In this document: in pieces, positions 18,558-27,137 of the stretch | Numbering within the stretch: the stretch's first letter is position 1 | How the letters are laid out: each line of letters starts with the position of its first letter | Origin: Flavobacterium sp. AED | GTDB lineage: Bacteria; Bacteroidota; Bacteroidia; Flavobacteriales; Flavobacteriaceae | Direction: 5' to 3' | Assembly: GCF_000812945.1 (NCBI RefSeq) | Contig: NZ_JSYM01000003.1 | Location: 62,001-126,000 of the forward strand | DNA length: 64,000 bases | Position numbers and translations under genes: made by a program | Notes under the pieces: model-generated | Told to the model about the DNA's origin: nothing | Seen by the model: the letters and a program-made list of their open reading frames with translations, nothing else | Databases searched by the model: none

Positions 18558-18579
18558 TCTGTTTTTTATTGTGAATGCG

Positions 18580-18798
18580 TTAAATACTCATTCTAAATTC
18601 TTCAATAACTGGATTTACTTTCGCAAACTCCGTTTCCTGAACAAATAATTCTACTGCTAAATCTGAATTTCCAAAACCTCCTAATCGAGCTGATTGTATG
18701 TTGTTTTTTAAAACGGTATCTACTCCTATTGCTTCAATTCTCTCTTGCAACGCTAAAGCTAAAATTTCACTTCCCGAAAACACTTTCATTAATCCCAT
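18580..18798 (-). CDS. DUF2007 small protein
   Basis: 72 residues. The MKVFSGSEILALALQERIEA start and GIDT-like middle (GVDTVLKNNIQSARLGGF) match the DUF2007 ('putative signal transducing') ferredoxin-like fold. Molecular role is unknown. Tight spacing (17 bases) to the DEAD-like gene upstream suggests co-translation with it. Start could also be the second Met. Confidence 0.75.
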   Translation of the reverse strand: MGLMKVFSGSEILALALQERIEAIGVDTVLKNNIQSARLGGFGNSDLAVELFVQETEFAKVNPVIEEFRMSI

Positions 18799-18815
18799 CT
18801 TATTCTTTAATTTAA

Positions 18816-19538
18816 TTATTTATTACCATTTTCTTCATCTCCTTCTTGCTCCTCGAAGTCATCTCCAGCTTCAGGTTCAAAATCTTCGTCCTCTTCAAAT
18901 TCTTCGTCTCCTTCTTCGTCTTCATCCTCATCGAAATCGAATTCAAAAGGCTCCACTAGCATTTTTTCAGCAAGAACTTCTATTCGTTCTGTGAATTGTT
19001 CCGAGAAAATAATACGTTGGGTTCTGACAATGCTATTCGAAATACGCATGATTTTAGTTTCATGACGCAATTTCAAAATTGGGTCTGCATCATCAAGAAT
19101 AAACATTTTCAATCGGTTTACATTATAACCGGCAGTGGTAAACATTTCACTTAACCTGTTTGGAGTCCCAATCAACACATCAATTCCGCTAGAAATATAA
19201 TTTTTATCGTATTCCATATCGCCTTTATCATGCACACCATAGACTTCTAAATTAGAATTCTTACCGTATTTTTCAAAAAGTGATTCCATTTCCAATACTT
19301 TGGCTTTGTCCTCTACAATAATCAAAGCCCTTGGTGATTCTTCTGTTGCGCCTGCCAATCTCTGAATTACATTCAGCACAATCGTTGTCGATTTCCCGCT
19401 TCCTTTTGGTGCAATAATAATACAATCCGAACCACTTTTCATTGTCGAAAATGTTTCTTTTTGCATTGTATTGGCCTCGGTCAAACCGTTTTCAATTAAG
19501 GCTTGCTGTAACTCTTCGTTTATTTTTTTTAGTTTCAT
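18816..19538 (-). CDS. DEAD-box-like protein with only the first RecA domain and an acidic tail
   Basis: 240 residues, whereas DEAD helicases need about 370 for two RecA domains. It has a Q-motif region (EANTMQKETF), Walker A APKGSGKST (residues about 43-51), a GTPNRL motif Ib, and a variant DEAD box DDAD (LDDADPIL). The SAT motif is replaced by FSEQF. Motifs IV-VI are missing and the C-terminus is about 45 residues of nearly pure Glu/Asp (DFDEDEDEEGDEEFEEDED). ATP binding is plausible, helicase activity not. Next to DUF2007 and a Cof-type phosphatase. The frame ends cleanly, so this looks stable, not decaying. Confidence 0.75.
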   Translation of the reverse strand: MKLKKINEELQQALIENGLTEANTMQKETFSTMKSGSDCIIIAPKGSGKSTTIVLNVIQRLAGATEESPRALIIVEDKAKVLEMESLFEKYGKNSNLEVYGVHDKGDMEYDKNYISSGIDVLIGTPNRLSEMFTTAGYNVNRLKMFILDDADPILKLRHETKIMRISNSIVRTQRIIFSEQFTERIEVLAEKMLVEPFEFDFDEDEDEEGDEEFEEDEDFEPEAGDDFEEQEGDEENGNK

Positions 19539-19553
19539 TTTTTATGATTGAAA

Positions 19554-19620
19554 GATTAAAAATTGAAAAATTGAAAGATTAAAACTAGTGCCAAATCTTT
19601 AAATTTTTCAATTTTTAATC
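19554..19620. repeat. AT-rich palindrome between the DEAD-like gene and the sigma-54 activator
   Basis: Arms of 26 bases (19554-19579 and 19595-19620) with one mismatch, built of the iterated word ATTGAAAAATTG. It may terminate the activator gene, but its iterated structure is unlike an ordinary terminator. Confidence 0.6.
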
Positions 19621-19632
19621 ATTAAATTAATT

Positions 19633-20796
19633 TTATTTACTTGCAAATAACTTCACATCATTCTCAGAAATTTCGCTTCCGCCAAGGATAATTAATCGCT
19701 CAACTACATTTCGCAATTCACGGATATTTCCTGTCCAATCGTAATCTTGCAATAAATGGATTGCTTCATTAGAAAACTTTTTTATAGCATTTCCTTGCTC
19801 TGAGGCAATTTTATCTGCAAAATGCGAAATCAACATCGGGATATCTTCTCGTCTGTCATTCAATGATGGAACTTTTATTAGGATAACAGCCAAACGGTGG
19901 TATAAATCCTCACGGAAACGCCCTTCGGCAATTTCTTTTTTCAAATCTTTATTGGTCGCCGCAACAACACGAACATCGACTTTAATATCTTTATCTGCTC
20001 CCACTCTGGTAATCATACTTTCTTGTAAGGCTCGTAATACTTTGGCTTGCGCCGAAAGACTCATGTCACCAATTTCATCCAAGAAAATGGTTCCTTTATC
20101 AGCCGCTTCAAATTTTCCTGCGCGGTCTTTTACTGCCGATGTAAACGCTCCTTTTACGTGACCGAATAATTCGCTTTCTATCAACTCAGATGGAATGGCA
20201 GCACAATTCACTTCGATTAAAGGGAAATTAGCTCTTTCACTTCTTTCATGTAATTGATGCGCAACCAATTCTTTTCCGGTTCCGTTCGGTCCTGTAATTA
20301 AAACTCTGGCTTCGGTTTGGGCAACCTTACCAATCATCACTTTAATGTGATTGATGGCTTCGCTATCGCCGATCATTTCGTAGTTTTTACTGACTTTTTT
20401 CTTCAGAATTTTATTTTCAACTACGAGTTGTTTTTTGTCTAAAGCATTTCGAACCGTATTCAATAATCGATTTAAATCTGGTGGTTTTGAAATGTAATCA
20501 AATGCACCCAAACGCATCGTATTGATTGCCGTTTCCATATCGCCATGACCAGAAATCATAACCATAGGAATTTCGGGTTTGATTTTTTTCACCGCTTCCA
20601 AAACCTCAACACCGTCCATTTTTGGCATTTTGATATCGCACAAAACCAAATCGTAATCGTTGTTTTTTATTTTTTCAAAACCTGCAGCACCATCTTCCGC
20701 TTCTTCTACCTGATAGGTGTCGTTTTCTTCGGAGAGTATTTTTGTAAGCACTCTTCGAATAGCGGCCTCGTCTTCAATGATTAGTATTTTTGACAT
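19633..20796 (-). CDS. Sigma-54 activator response regulator lacking a DNA-binding domain
   Basis: 387 residues. Receiver domain: EDE acidic pocket, phospho-acceptor Asp54 in LCDIKMPKMDG, then Thr/Lys (ISGHGDM, YISKPPDL). The AAA+ domain follows: Walker A GPNGTGKEL, the sigma-54 loop written GAFTSA instead of GAFTGA, Walker B TIFLDEIGDMSLSA, and the R-finger region RFREDLYHRLAV. The protein ends about residue 387 at LFASK, and no Fis-type HTH follows; the next 13 bases lead into the palindrome. It therefore cannot bind a specific enhancer itself. No sensor kinase is adjacent. Confidence 0.88.
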   Translation of the reverse strand: MSKILIIEDEAAIRRVLTKILSEENDTYQVEEAEDGAAGFEKIKNNDYDLVLCDIKMPKMDGVEVLEAVKKIKPEIPMVMISGHGDMETAINTMRLGAFDYISKPPDLNRLLNTVRNALDKKQLVVENKILKKKVSKNYEMIGDSEAINHIKVMIGKVAQTEARVLITGPNGTGKELVAHQLHERSERANFPLIEVNCAAIPSELIESELFGHVKGAFTSAVKDRAGKFEAADKGTIFLDEIGDMSLSAQAKVLRALQESMITRVGADKDIKVDVRVVAATNKDLKKEIAEGRFREDLYHRLAVILIKVPSLNDRREDIPMLISHFADKIASEQGNAIKKFSNEAIHLLQDYDWTGNIRELRNVVERLIILGGSEISENDVKLFASK

Positions 20797-20810
20797 ATTT
20801 TTATTTTTTT

Positions 20811-20889
20811 AGCCCCGATTAAAGTGGAAATCCTTTTTATTTTTTCTTTAAAAATAAAAAGATTGCAACGGAAAGCGGGAAATAGCTCC
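20811..20889 (-). repeat. Dispersed ~80-base hairpin repeat, copy C
   Basis: On the minus strand GGAGCTATTTCCCGCTTTCC through AATCGGGGCT. The central arms CTTTTTATTTTT and AAAAATAAAAAG are clear. It lies between the sigma-54 activator start and the end of the ABC permease. Confidence 0.8.
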
Positions 20890-20933
20890 ATAAATTAATT
20901 AAATTTTAACGGAAGCGGAAACAAACCAAGTTA

Positions 20934-22250
20934 TTAATATTTCAACCATCGGTATAATTCGTTCCATGTTGGTTTTTTGCCGTACATGAGTATTCCAACT
21001 CGGTATATTTTGGAGGCAAACCAAACCACTGAAAAGAAAGTGCCGAATAATAGTGTTATTGATATTGCGATTTGCCACCAAGGTACGCCAAACGGAATTC
21101 GCATGAGCATAACGATTGGGGAAGTAAGCGGAATCATTGAAAAAACAACTGCAATTGTCCCGTGCGGATCGTTTATAACAGTGAAAAATCCTATGTAAAC
21201 GCTCAACATTAATGGCATAATGATAGGTAAAAGAAATTGTTGTGAGTCGGTTTGATTATCTACAGCCGCTCCAATTGCAGCATAAAACGAACTGTACAGA
21301 AAATAGCCCCCAATGAAATAAATTACAAATCCAATCAGGATACTTGCAATGGGTAAATTCCATAATTCCTTGATATACATTTGCGCGGTTCCGGCAAATT
21401 CTTGTTGGGCAGTATGCATTAATTCGGGTGAAATTCTAGCGGTTGGCCCAACATTTACTCCAAAAAATATTGACGCAGCAAACATCAAAGACAGTCCAAT
21501 AACGGCCCAAATGACGAATTGCAATAATCCTGCTAATGCAGTCCCGACAATTTTCCCCATCATCAATTGAAATGGTTTTACGGAGGAAATGATGATTTCA
21601 ACAATTCGGTTCGTTTTTTCTTCGATAACGCTTCGCATCACCATGTTGCCGTAAATGATAATGAACATCATAATAAGATACCCGAAAGCGCCACCAATAC
21701 CGATTTTTATTTCGTTAAGTCCTTTTACGCTCTCTTCGCCTGAGGCTTTTGTTAAGTTGATATTGACTTTAGATTCTGCATTTTTTATCGCTAATGTATC
21801 GAGATGTGCTTTTTCTAAATTGGTTTTGGTTAACTTCTTTGCAATTACATCCTGGACACTTTCAATGAATGAAATACTAGGACTCTCGTTCGAAATAAAT
21901 TGAATTTTATTTTCGAAATCTTTAGAATTACTTTCATTTGGAATGTATAGTAATCCTTCGTAGTTTTCGTTTGTGATACTGTCTTTCAAGAATTTTAAAT
22001 CTATTTGAGACAAATCGAGGTATTTGTATTCCCCTTTCTTAGCGTTTTGAGAAGTAAATTCCTTAGCAAACAAACCTGATTCATCATGAATGGCGATTCG
22101 TTTGGTGTCGGCTTTCATGGAACTTAAATAACCCACAAACGCTGCTATCCCCACAAATAGTAACGGACTTAGAAAAGTCATAACAATAAAAGATTTATTG
22201 CGCACTTTGGCAATAAATTCTCTTTTTATGATTAATGATATTATACTCAT
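20934..22250 (-). CDS. ABC-2 type exporter permease (NatB/YhaP-like)
   Basis: About 438 residues. An N-terminal membrane anchor (FIVMTFLSPLLFVGIAAFVG) is followed by a large extracytoplasmic domain (about residues 50-170), then about five C-terminal membrane helices beginning GYLIMMFIIIYGNMVMRSVI. This is the usual layout of ABC-2 permeases of the Na+ export or lipid/peptide type. Starting at ATG 22250 (MSIISLII) removes three doubtful residues. The ATPase gene lies upstream on the same strand, 70 bases away, and the two form an exporter. Substrate is unknown. Confidence 0.82.
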   Translation of the reverse strand: MSIISLIIKREFIAKVRNKSFIVMTFLSPLLFVGIAAFVGYLSSMKADTKRIAIHDESGLFAKEFTSQNAKKGEYKYLDLSQIDLKFLKDSITNENYEGLLYIPNESNSKDFENKIQFISNESPSISFIESVQDVIAKKLTKTNLEKAHLDTLAIKNAESKVNINLTKASGEESVKGLNEIKIGIGGAFGYLIMMFIIIYGNMVMRSVIEEKTNRIVEIIISSVKPFQLMMGKIVGTALAGLLQFVIWAVIGLSLMFAASIFFGVNVGPTARISPELMHTAQQEFAGTAQMYIKELWNLPIASILIGFVIYFIGGYFLYSSFYAAIGAAVDNQTDSQQFLLPIIMPLMLSVYIGFFTVINDPHGTIAVVFSMIPLTSPIVMLMRIPFGVPWWQIAISITLLFGTFFSVVWFASKIYRVGILMYGKKPTWNELYRWLKY

Positions 22251-22265
22251 GCTTCGCAAATTTCA

Positions 22266-22313
22266 AATTTTAAAATTCCAAAATCCAATACTTTGGAATT
22301 TGGAATTTCCTTA
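22266..22313. repeat. Short AT-rich inverted repeat between the ABC genes
   Basis: Words AAATTCCAAA and TTTGGAATTT repeat and pair around ATCCAATAC. The sequence is low complexity and may be an intergenic repeat of the type also seen at 19554 and 28387. Confidence 0.4.
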
Positions 22314-22320
22314 TTGTTTT

Positions 22321-23244
22321 TTATTTTTCTGTTACTGTTTGTATAAAAATATCATTTACACTTGGTATTTTTTCTACAAAGTGTGTCACTTGCCCCTGTT
22401 GTGTGAGGATATTCAACAACTCGTTTGGTGTTGCGTTTCCCAGTTGAATTTCCAGTTTTAATTCGTTGTTGAGCGATTTAAAATTAGCCGGTCCAACAGT
22501 GAATTTTTGTGTAATAGCATACATCAAACTTTCTACATTATCTGATAAAATGCCTACTTCAAAACTATTGGTTTTAAATTGTCTCTTGACATCATCCAGT
22601 TTTCCTTCAATCAGTTTATTTGATTTATGAATCAGGGCAATATGATCACATAATTCTTCTACACTTTCCATGCGGTGTGTCGAGAAAATTATAGTAGCTC
22701 CCTCTTCTCGCAACGCCAGAATTTCATCTTTGATAATATTGGCATTTACAGGATCAAAACCAGAGAACGGCTCATCAAAAATCAACAGTTTTGGCTTGTG
22801 CAACACACACACCACAAACTGAATTTTCTGTGCCATTCCTTTAGAAAGTTCCTGAATTTTCTTGTTCCACCACCCTTGAATTTCTAATCTGTCAAACCAA
22901 TATTCAAGTTGTTTCTTGGCTTCAGCCTTAGAAAGCCCTTTCATTTGAGCCAAATACAAGCATTGCTCCCCCACTTTCATCGTGTTGTACAATCCTCTTT
23001 CTTCAGGCAAATAACCTATATATTGAACATGTTTGGGTTGCAGTTTTTCACCGTCCAAAATAATTTCGCCACTATCAGGTAATGTAATTTGATTTATTAT
23101 TCGGATAAGAGATGTTTTTCCTGCTCCGTTTGGGCCTAAAAGTCCGTAGATACTTCCTTTTGGAACAGTTAATGAAACCTCGTTAAGCGCCACATAATCA
23201 CCATATTGCTTGACGACTTTATTAACTTCAAGTATATTACTCAT
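22321..23244 (-). CDS. ABC transporter ATP-binding protein (NatA-like)
   Basis: 307 residues. Walker A GLLGPNGAGKTSLIRI (about residues 35-50), Q-loop VQYIGYLPEERGLY, signature LSKGMAQKIQFV, Walker B LLIFDEPFSGFDP and the H-loop STHRMESVE are all in order. The C-terminal 80 residues form the accessory domain usual in NatA-type ATPases. It powers the ABC-2 permease immediately downstream. The start ATG lies in TACTCATGC context; no alternative is better. A terminator sits upstream toward dnaJ. Confidence 0.9.
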   Translation of the reverse strand: MSNILEVNKVVKQYGDYVALNEVSLTVPKGSIYGLLGPNGAGKTSLIRIINQITLPDSGEIILDGEKLQPKHVQYIGYLPEERGLYNTMKVGEQCLYLAQMKGLSKAEAKKQLEYWFDRLEIQGWWNKKIQELSKGMAQKIQFVVCVLHKPKLLIFDEPFSGFDPVNANIIKDEILALREEGATIIFSTHRMESVEELCDHIALIHKSNKLIEGKLDDVKRQFKTNSFEVGILSDNVESLMYAITQKFTVGPANFKSLNNELKLEIQLGNATPNELLNILTQQGQVTHFVEKIPSVNDIFIQTVTEK

Positions 23245-23312
23245 GCTACATTTTTAATTGGTGTAAAAGTAAATAATTAGTACCGAAATACTTAGAATTG
23301 TTACATAAAAAA

Positions 23313-23338
23313 CCCATCCTTATTTTAACAAGGATGGG
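23313..23338 (-). terminator. Hairpin downstream of dnaJ
   Basis: CCCATCCTTA pairs with TAAGGATGGG-like AAGGATGGG around TTTTAAC, with A and T runs at the sides. On the minus strand it follows dnaJ (stop at 23391). Confidence 0.8.
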
Positions 23339-23390
23339 GAATATATTTTTTTAGAATACACGTTATAAATCGCGTCTCTATACTTTTTTA

Positions 23391-24506
23391 TTATGAAAAC
23401 ATATCTTTTACTTTCTCGAAAAATGATTTGTCTGATTTTTCCGGACTCGGGATAAAATTTTCATCCGTAAGATTTTTTTCGAAAAATTGTTTTTGGTCTT
23501 TGTTCAATGTTTTTGGAGTCCAAACATTTACATGTACCAGTAAATCTCCACTACCATATCCATTTAAACTTGGAATTCCTTTTCCTTTTAATCTTAGAAT
23601 TTTACCCGATTGAATTCCTTCTTCCAGTTTAATTCTCACTTTTCCGTTTATGGCTTCGATATCTTTAGAAATTCCTAATACGGCTTCAGCAAAACTGATG
23701 TATAAGTCATAATGTAAATTCTCCCCTTCACGTTTCAAAAATTCATGCTCGATTTCTTCGATTGCAACAATTAAATCCCCAGGAATACTATTTCCCGGAG
23801 CATCATTTCCTTTATTGGAAACTTTTAATTGCATTCCATCAACTACACCTGCAGGTATTTTTATTGAAACCGTTTCATCTTCAAGAATCATTCCTTGTGA
23901 ATCCGCATTTGCTGGTTTTTTATCTAAAATTTGACCTGAACCATTACAAGTAGGACATGTAGAAGCAGATTGCATTCTTCCCAAAATTGTATTGGTAACT
24001 CGCATTACCTGTCCTTGACCGTTACAGGTAGAACATGTTTTATAGCTAACTCCAGGTGCTTGAACCTTACGTTTTACTTTTACTTTTTTCTCCACACCAT
24101 TGGCAATTTCTTCCAATGTCAATTTTACTTTGATACGAAGGTTGCTTCCTTTAGAACGACGAACTCCGCCGCCTCCACCGCCTCCGAAACCACCAAAGCC
24201 GCCTCCGAAAATATCCCCAAACTGGCTGAAAATGTCGTCCATATTCATTCCACCGTGACCACCTCCGCCAAAACCTCCAGAACCATCAAAAGCTTGATGA
24301 CCGTATTGATCATATTTAGCTTTTTTCTGAGGATCACTTAGTATTTCATAAGCCTCGGCTGCTAATTTAAATTTTTCTTCTGCCGATTTGTCTCCAGGAT
24401 TTTTGTCAGGATGGTGTGCTATCGCTTGTTTTCTATATCCTTTTTTAATTTCGGCAGCATCAGCATTCTTTGAAATGCCTAATATTTCGTAAAAATCTTT
24501 TTTCAT
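23391..24506 (-). CDS. dnaJ: DnaJ co-chaperone with a halved zinc-finger domain
   Basis: 371 residues. J-domain at the N-terminus with HPD at residues 32-34 (HHPDKNPGDKSAEE). It is followed by a Gly-rich linker (FGGGFGGFGGGGGGG), a cysteine region and the C-terminal substrate-binding domain ending in KVKDMFS. Only two CxxCxGxG repeats are visible, CSTCNGQG and CPTCNGSG, about 25 residues apart. Canonical DnaJ has four repeats binding two zinc ions. The length is otherwise normal. It works with GrpE and DnaK; grpE is directly upstream with a 38-base gap. Confidence 0.92.
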   Translation of the reverse strand: MKKDFYEILGISKNADAAEIKKGYRKQAIAHHPDKNPGDKSAEEKFKLAAEAYEILSDPQKKAKYDQYGHQAFDGSGGFGGGGHGGMNMDDIFSQFGDIFGGGFGGFGGGGGGGVRRSKGSNLRIKVKLTLEEIANGVEKKVKVKRKVQAPGVSYKTCSTCNGQGQVMRVTNTILGRMQSASTCPTCNGSGQILDKKPANADSQGMILEDETVSIKIPAGVVDGMQLKVSNKGNDAPGNSIPGDLIVAIEEIEHEFLKREGENLHYDLYISFAEAVLGISKDIEAINGKVRIKLEEGIQSGKILRLKGKGIPSLNGYGSGDLLVHVNVWTPKTLNKDQKQFFEKNLTDENFIPSPEKSDKSFFEKVKDMFS

Positions 24507-24544
24507 GTTTCTTTAAATTTGAGGCGTATTGCGTATTGTTGTTA

Positions 24545-25123
24545 TTATTGACCGATAACAACTTTTGGAAAACGAATGATTTTATCTCCCAATTTATATC
24601 CTTTTTCAAGAACATCGACAATTTTACCTTTCATCTTGTCTGATGGTGCAGGAATTTGAGTTATTGCTTCAGCAAAATCTGCATCAAAAGCATCTCCAGC
24701 TTTAACCTCAACTTGTTCTAATCCTTTAGAAACTAATGTATTTTTTAATTTTTCATGAATAAGCTCTACTCCTTTCAATAAAATTTCATCTTCGGATTTG
24801 CTTATTTCCACAATAGCTCTGTCAAAATCATCTAAAACAGGCAACATAGCAAGTAAAACTTCCTGATTTGCTGTTTTAAACAACTCAATACGTTCTTTTG
24901 AAGTTCTTCTTTTGTAATTTTCAAATTCAGCAAATAATCGTAAATACTTATCTTTTTCTTTGGCTAAGTCTTGAGTTAATTGTTCTTCAACACCTAATTC
25001 CTCAACAATAAGCTGCTCACCATTCGCATTTTGTTCTAATGTTAGGTCATCTATTTCTTGATCGATTTCTGTATTTTCAGTAGTCATATTACTTGTGTTT
25101 TTAAAAAAATTCTTAAACTTCAT
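24545..25123 (-). CDS. grpE: GrpE nucleotide exchange factor
   Basis: 192 residues. The long N-terminal coiled coil includes KEKDKYLRLFAEFENYKRRT, and the C-terminal beta domain has EVKAGDAFDADFAEAI and EKGYKLGDKIIRFPKVVIG, both family signatures. It drives ADP release from DnaK. ATG 25123 (MKFKNFFKN) is used; the ATG at 25087 (MTTENTE) is also possible. A promoter lies just upstream, and dnaJ follows 38 bases later as the second gene. Confidence 0.93.
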   Translation of the reverse strand: MKFKNFFKNTSNMTTENTEIDQEIDDLTLEQNANGEQLIVEELGVEEQLTQDLAKEKDKYLRLFAEFENYKRRTSKERIELFKTANQEVLLAMLPVLDDFDRAIVEISKSEDEILLKGVELIHEKLKNTLVSKGLEQVEVKAGDAFDADFAEAITQIPAPSDKMKGKIVDVLEKGYKLGDKIIRFPKVVIGQ

Positions 25124-25146
25124 TTTTTATTCTTTTCTTTGGATTG

Positions 25147-25178
25147 CAAAAGTACTGCCAAATCTTATAAAATGTCAA
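25147..25178 (-). promoter_or_regulatory. Candidate promoter of grpE-dnaJ
   Basis: On the minus strand TTG (complement of 25176-25178) is followed after 21 bases by TACTTTTG (complement of 25147-25154). The spacer is two bases longer than the Bacteroidota optimum, and a TTGACA-like word is also present at the -33 side. Confidence 0.5.
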
Positions 25179-25372
25179 ATTGTCACCTTAATATTGAAAC
25201 ACTCTTTTATTTTTAATTCATTTCAGTGAAATATTTTTAATAAATCACAGTGAAATTTTAATATAATTTTAAGACTATATCGATAAAGATTACATAAATT
25301 TGTTAATGTTTTTTTGAAGAAAACACAAAAGGTTGCCCACTAAAAAATTATTAATTCATATTACCCTATATT

Positions 25373-25407
25373 AAAAAAAGCTTCGTTTAATAAAACGAAG
25401 CTTTTTT
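25373..25407 (-). terminator. Terminator downstream of hisS
   Basis: AAAAAAAGCTTCGTTT pairs with AAACGAAGCTTTTTTT around AATA. It is a strong hairpin with flanking A/T runs. Confidence 0.9.
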
Positions 25408-25424
25408 TATGCTTTAAATATCAC

Positions 25425-26795
25425 TTATGAAAGTGCCTTTTTCAGACCTTCAAAATCCAGTAAAACCTGCTCCCCTGTCACTAAATTTTTAAGCGAAAAA
25501 GAATTAGATTCCATTTCTTGCGCTCCTACAATTACTGCAAAAGGAATGCCTCGTTTATCCGCATGTTGAAACTGTTTGGCCACCTTCGCATTATCAGGAT
25601 ACAATTCTACTTTTATTCCGGAAGCTCTTAATTTTTGTATGGCTTGTAATCCATAAAATGCTTCTGTATCGCCATAATTAATAAACAACGCTTTAGAAGT
25701 TGCCGTTACGGTTTCAGGAAACAAATTCAACTCTTCGATAACCAAATAAATTCGGTCCAATCCAAAAGAAATTCCAACACCGCTCATGTTTTTGAGTCCA
25801 AAAATTCCCGTCAAATCATCATATCTTCCACCGCCGCCGATGGATCCCATGGCAACTGATTTTGGCGGAGCCACTTCAAAAATAGCTCCTGTATAATAAT
25901 TCAAACCTCTTGCCAGCGTCACATCTAAATCTAAAATAGAAGTATTCAATCCCAATTTCATCACGTTGTCACAAATAAAACGCAACTCCTCAACCCCTTT
26001 CATTCCTTCATTGGATTCTGCAAGCAAAACTGAAAGTTGGTTTATTTTCTCAGAAATAGTTCCTATGAAATTGAATAACGGCTGTACCTTTTCAATAGCT
26101 TCTTCCGAAATGCCTTTCTCCATCATTTCTTTTTTCACGCCATCCTCACCTATTTTATCAAGTTTATCCAACGCTACCGTAAAATCTATTAATTTATCTG
26201 ATGCGCCAATTACTTCTGCAATCCCTGATAAAATTTTTCTGTTATTGATTTTTATAGTTACACCTTCTAAACCCAAAGTCGTAAAAACAGTGTCATATAA
26301 TTGAACCAATTCTACTTCCTGCCACAAGGATTTAGAACCCACCACATCAGCATCACATTGAAAAAATTCTCTGAAACGTCCTTTTTGTGGACGGTCAGCA
26401 CGCCAAACCGGTTGGATTTGGTATCTTTTGAATGGAAATTCAATTTCATTTTGATGTTGTACTACATAACGAGCAAACGGCACCGTTAAATCATAACGCA
26501 AAGCTTTCTCAGAAATACTTGACGTTAATTTAGTACTGTCTTTATTTTCTAAATGAGTGGCATTGGCTTTGGCCAAATAATCTCCTGAATTTAATATTTT
26601 GAAAATCAAACGATCGCCTTCTTCTCCGTATTTCCCCATTAAGGTTTCGGAGTTTTCAAATGAAGGTGTTTCAATAGGTTGGAACCCAAATTTCTCGAAA
26701 TTACTTTTTATAATCTGAATGATATATTGACGTTTTGCCACCTCAGTTGGTGAGAAATCTCTAGTCCCTTTTGGAATGCTCGGTTTTGATGCCAT
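25425..26795 (-). CDS. hisS: Histidine--tRNA ligase
   Basis: 456 residues. Class II motifs: motif 2 ([19 protein letters not shown]), the His-specific [12 protein letters not shown], motif 3 [14 protein letters not shown], and the C-terminal anticodon-binding domain ([20 protein letters not shown]). Normal start and length. A dispersed hairpin element lies upstream between it and the divergent MacB-like gene. Confidence 0.95.
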   Translation of the reverse strand: MASKPSIPKGTRDFSPTEVAKRQYIIQIIKSNFEKFGFQPIETPSFENSETLMGKYGEEGDRLIFKILNSGDYLAKANATHLENKDSTKLTSSISEKALRYDLTVPFARYVVQHQNEIEFPFKRYQIQPVWRADRPQKGRFREFFQCDADVVGSKSLWQEVELVQLYDTVFTTLGLEGVTIKINNRKILSGIAEVIGASDKLIDFTVALDKLDKIGEDGVKKEMMEKGISEEAIEKVQPLFNFIGTISEKINQLSVLLAESNEGMKGVEELRFICDNVMKLGLNTSILDLDVTLARGLNYYTGAIFEVAPPKSVAMGSIGGGGRYDDLTGIFGLKNMSGVGISFGLDRIYLVIEELNLFPETVTATSKALFINYGDTEAFYGLQAIQKLRASGIKVELYPDNAKVAKQFQHADKRGIPFAVIVGAQEMESNSFSLKNLVTGEQVLLDFEGLKKALS

Positions 26796-27137
26796 TTTTT
26801 GATTATTGGATTTTTAGATTTTCAGATTTAGGAATTGTTGAAAAACTCCAAATTCTAATTCTTTGCAAATATCTTATTTTTAAAATAAATCTGTTTACAA
26901 ATTTTCGCATTTTATTACCCGATGCCTAGTCCAGATTACAGCGAAAATAGGGAAGTGAAAAATAATATTGTTTTCTTGCCTGAAAGAGCGACCAAAGGAA
27001 GCTCCTTTTAGGCAATTGAAAACAAATTATTTTTACTGACAGATTATAGCGGAAAGCTGGAAATAGCTCCTGAAAATAAATTAGAATTTTTGAAAAGAAA
27101 ATTTGTAACAAAAATTGTATTTTCGTGTCAAACTCGT
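26796..27137. other. Divergent gap holding repeats
   Basis: 342 bases between hisS and the permease. It contains a GATTATTGGATTTTTAGATT low-complexity stretch (about 26808-26834) and the long hairpin element at 26932-27070. No gene is seen. Confidence 0.6.
26932..27070 (-). repeat. Extended variant of the dispersed hairpin repeat, copy D
   Basis: Both ends match the family: on the minus strand GGAGCTATTTCCAGCTTTCC at the right and CTGTAATCTGGACTAG at the left. In between, long imperfect arms (AAAAATAATATTGTTTTC... against ...AAAACAAATTATTTTT) flank a second GGAGCTTCCTTTGGTCGCTC unit at about 26987-27006. It looks like an element with an inserted or duplicated half. Confidence 0.6.

Larger units (their letters stand above)
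25124..25424. other. Gap upstream of grpE, downstream of hisS
   Basis: 301 bases, very AT-rich. It contains the grpE promoter and the hisS terminator. No ORF or RNA gene is visible. Confidence 0.6.

Noticed and set aside
18816..18960. Frameshift of a full helicase
   Set aside because: The acidic tail is in frame and no second RecA domain is found in any frame before the next gene.
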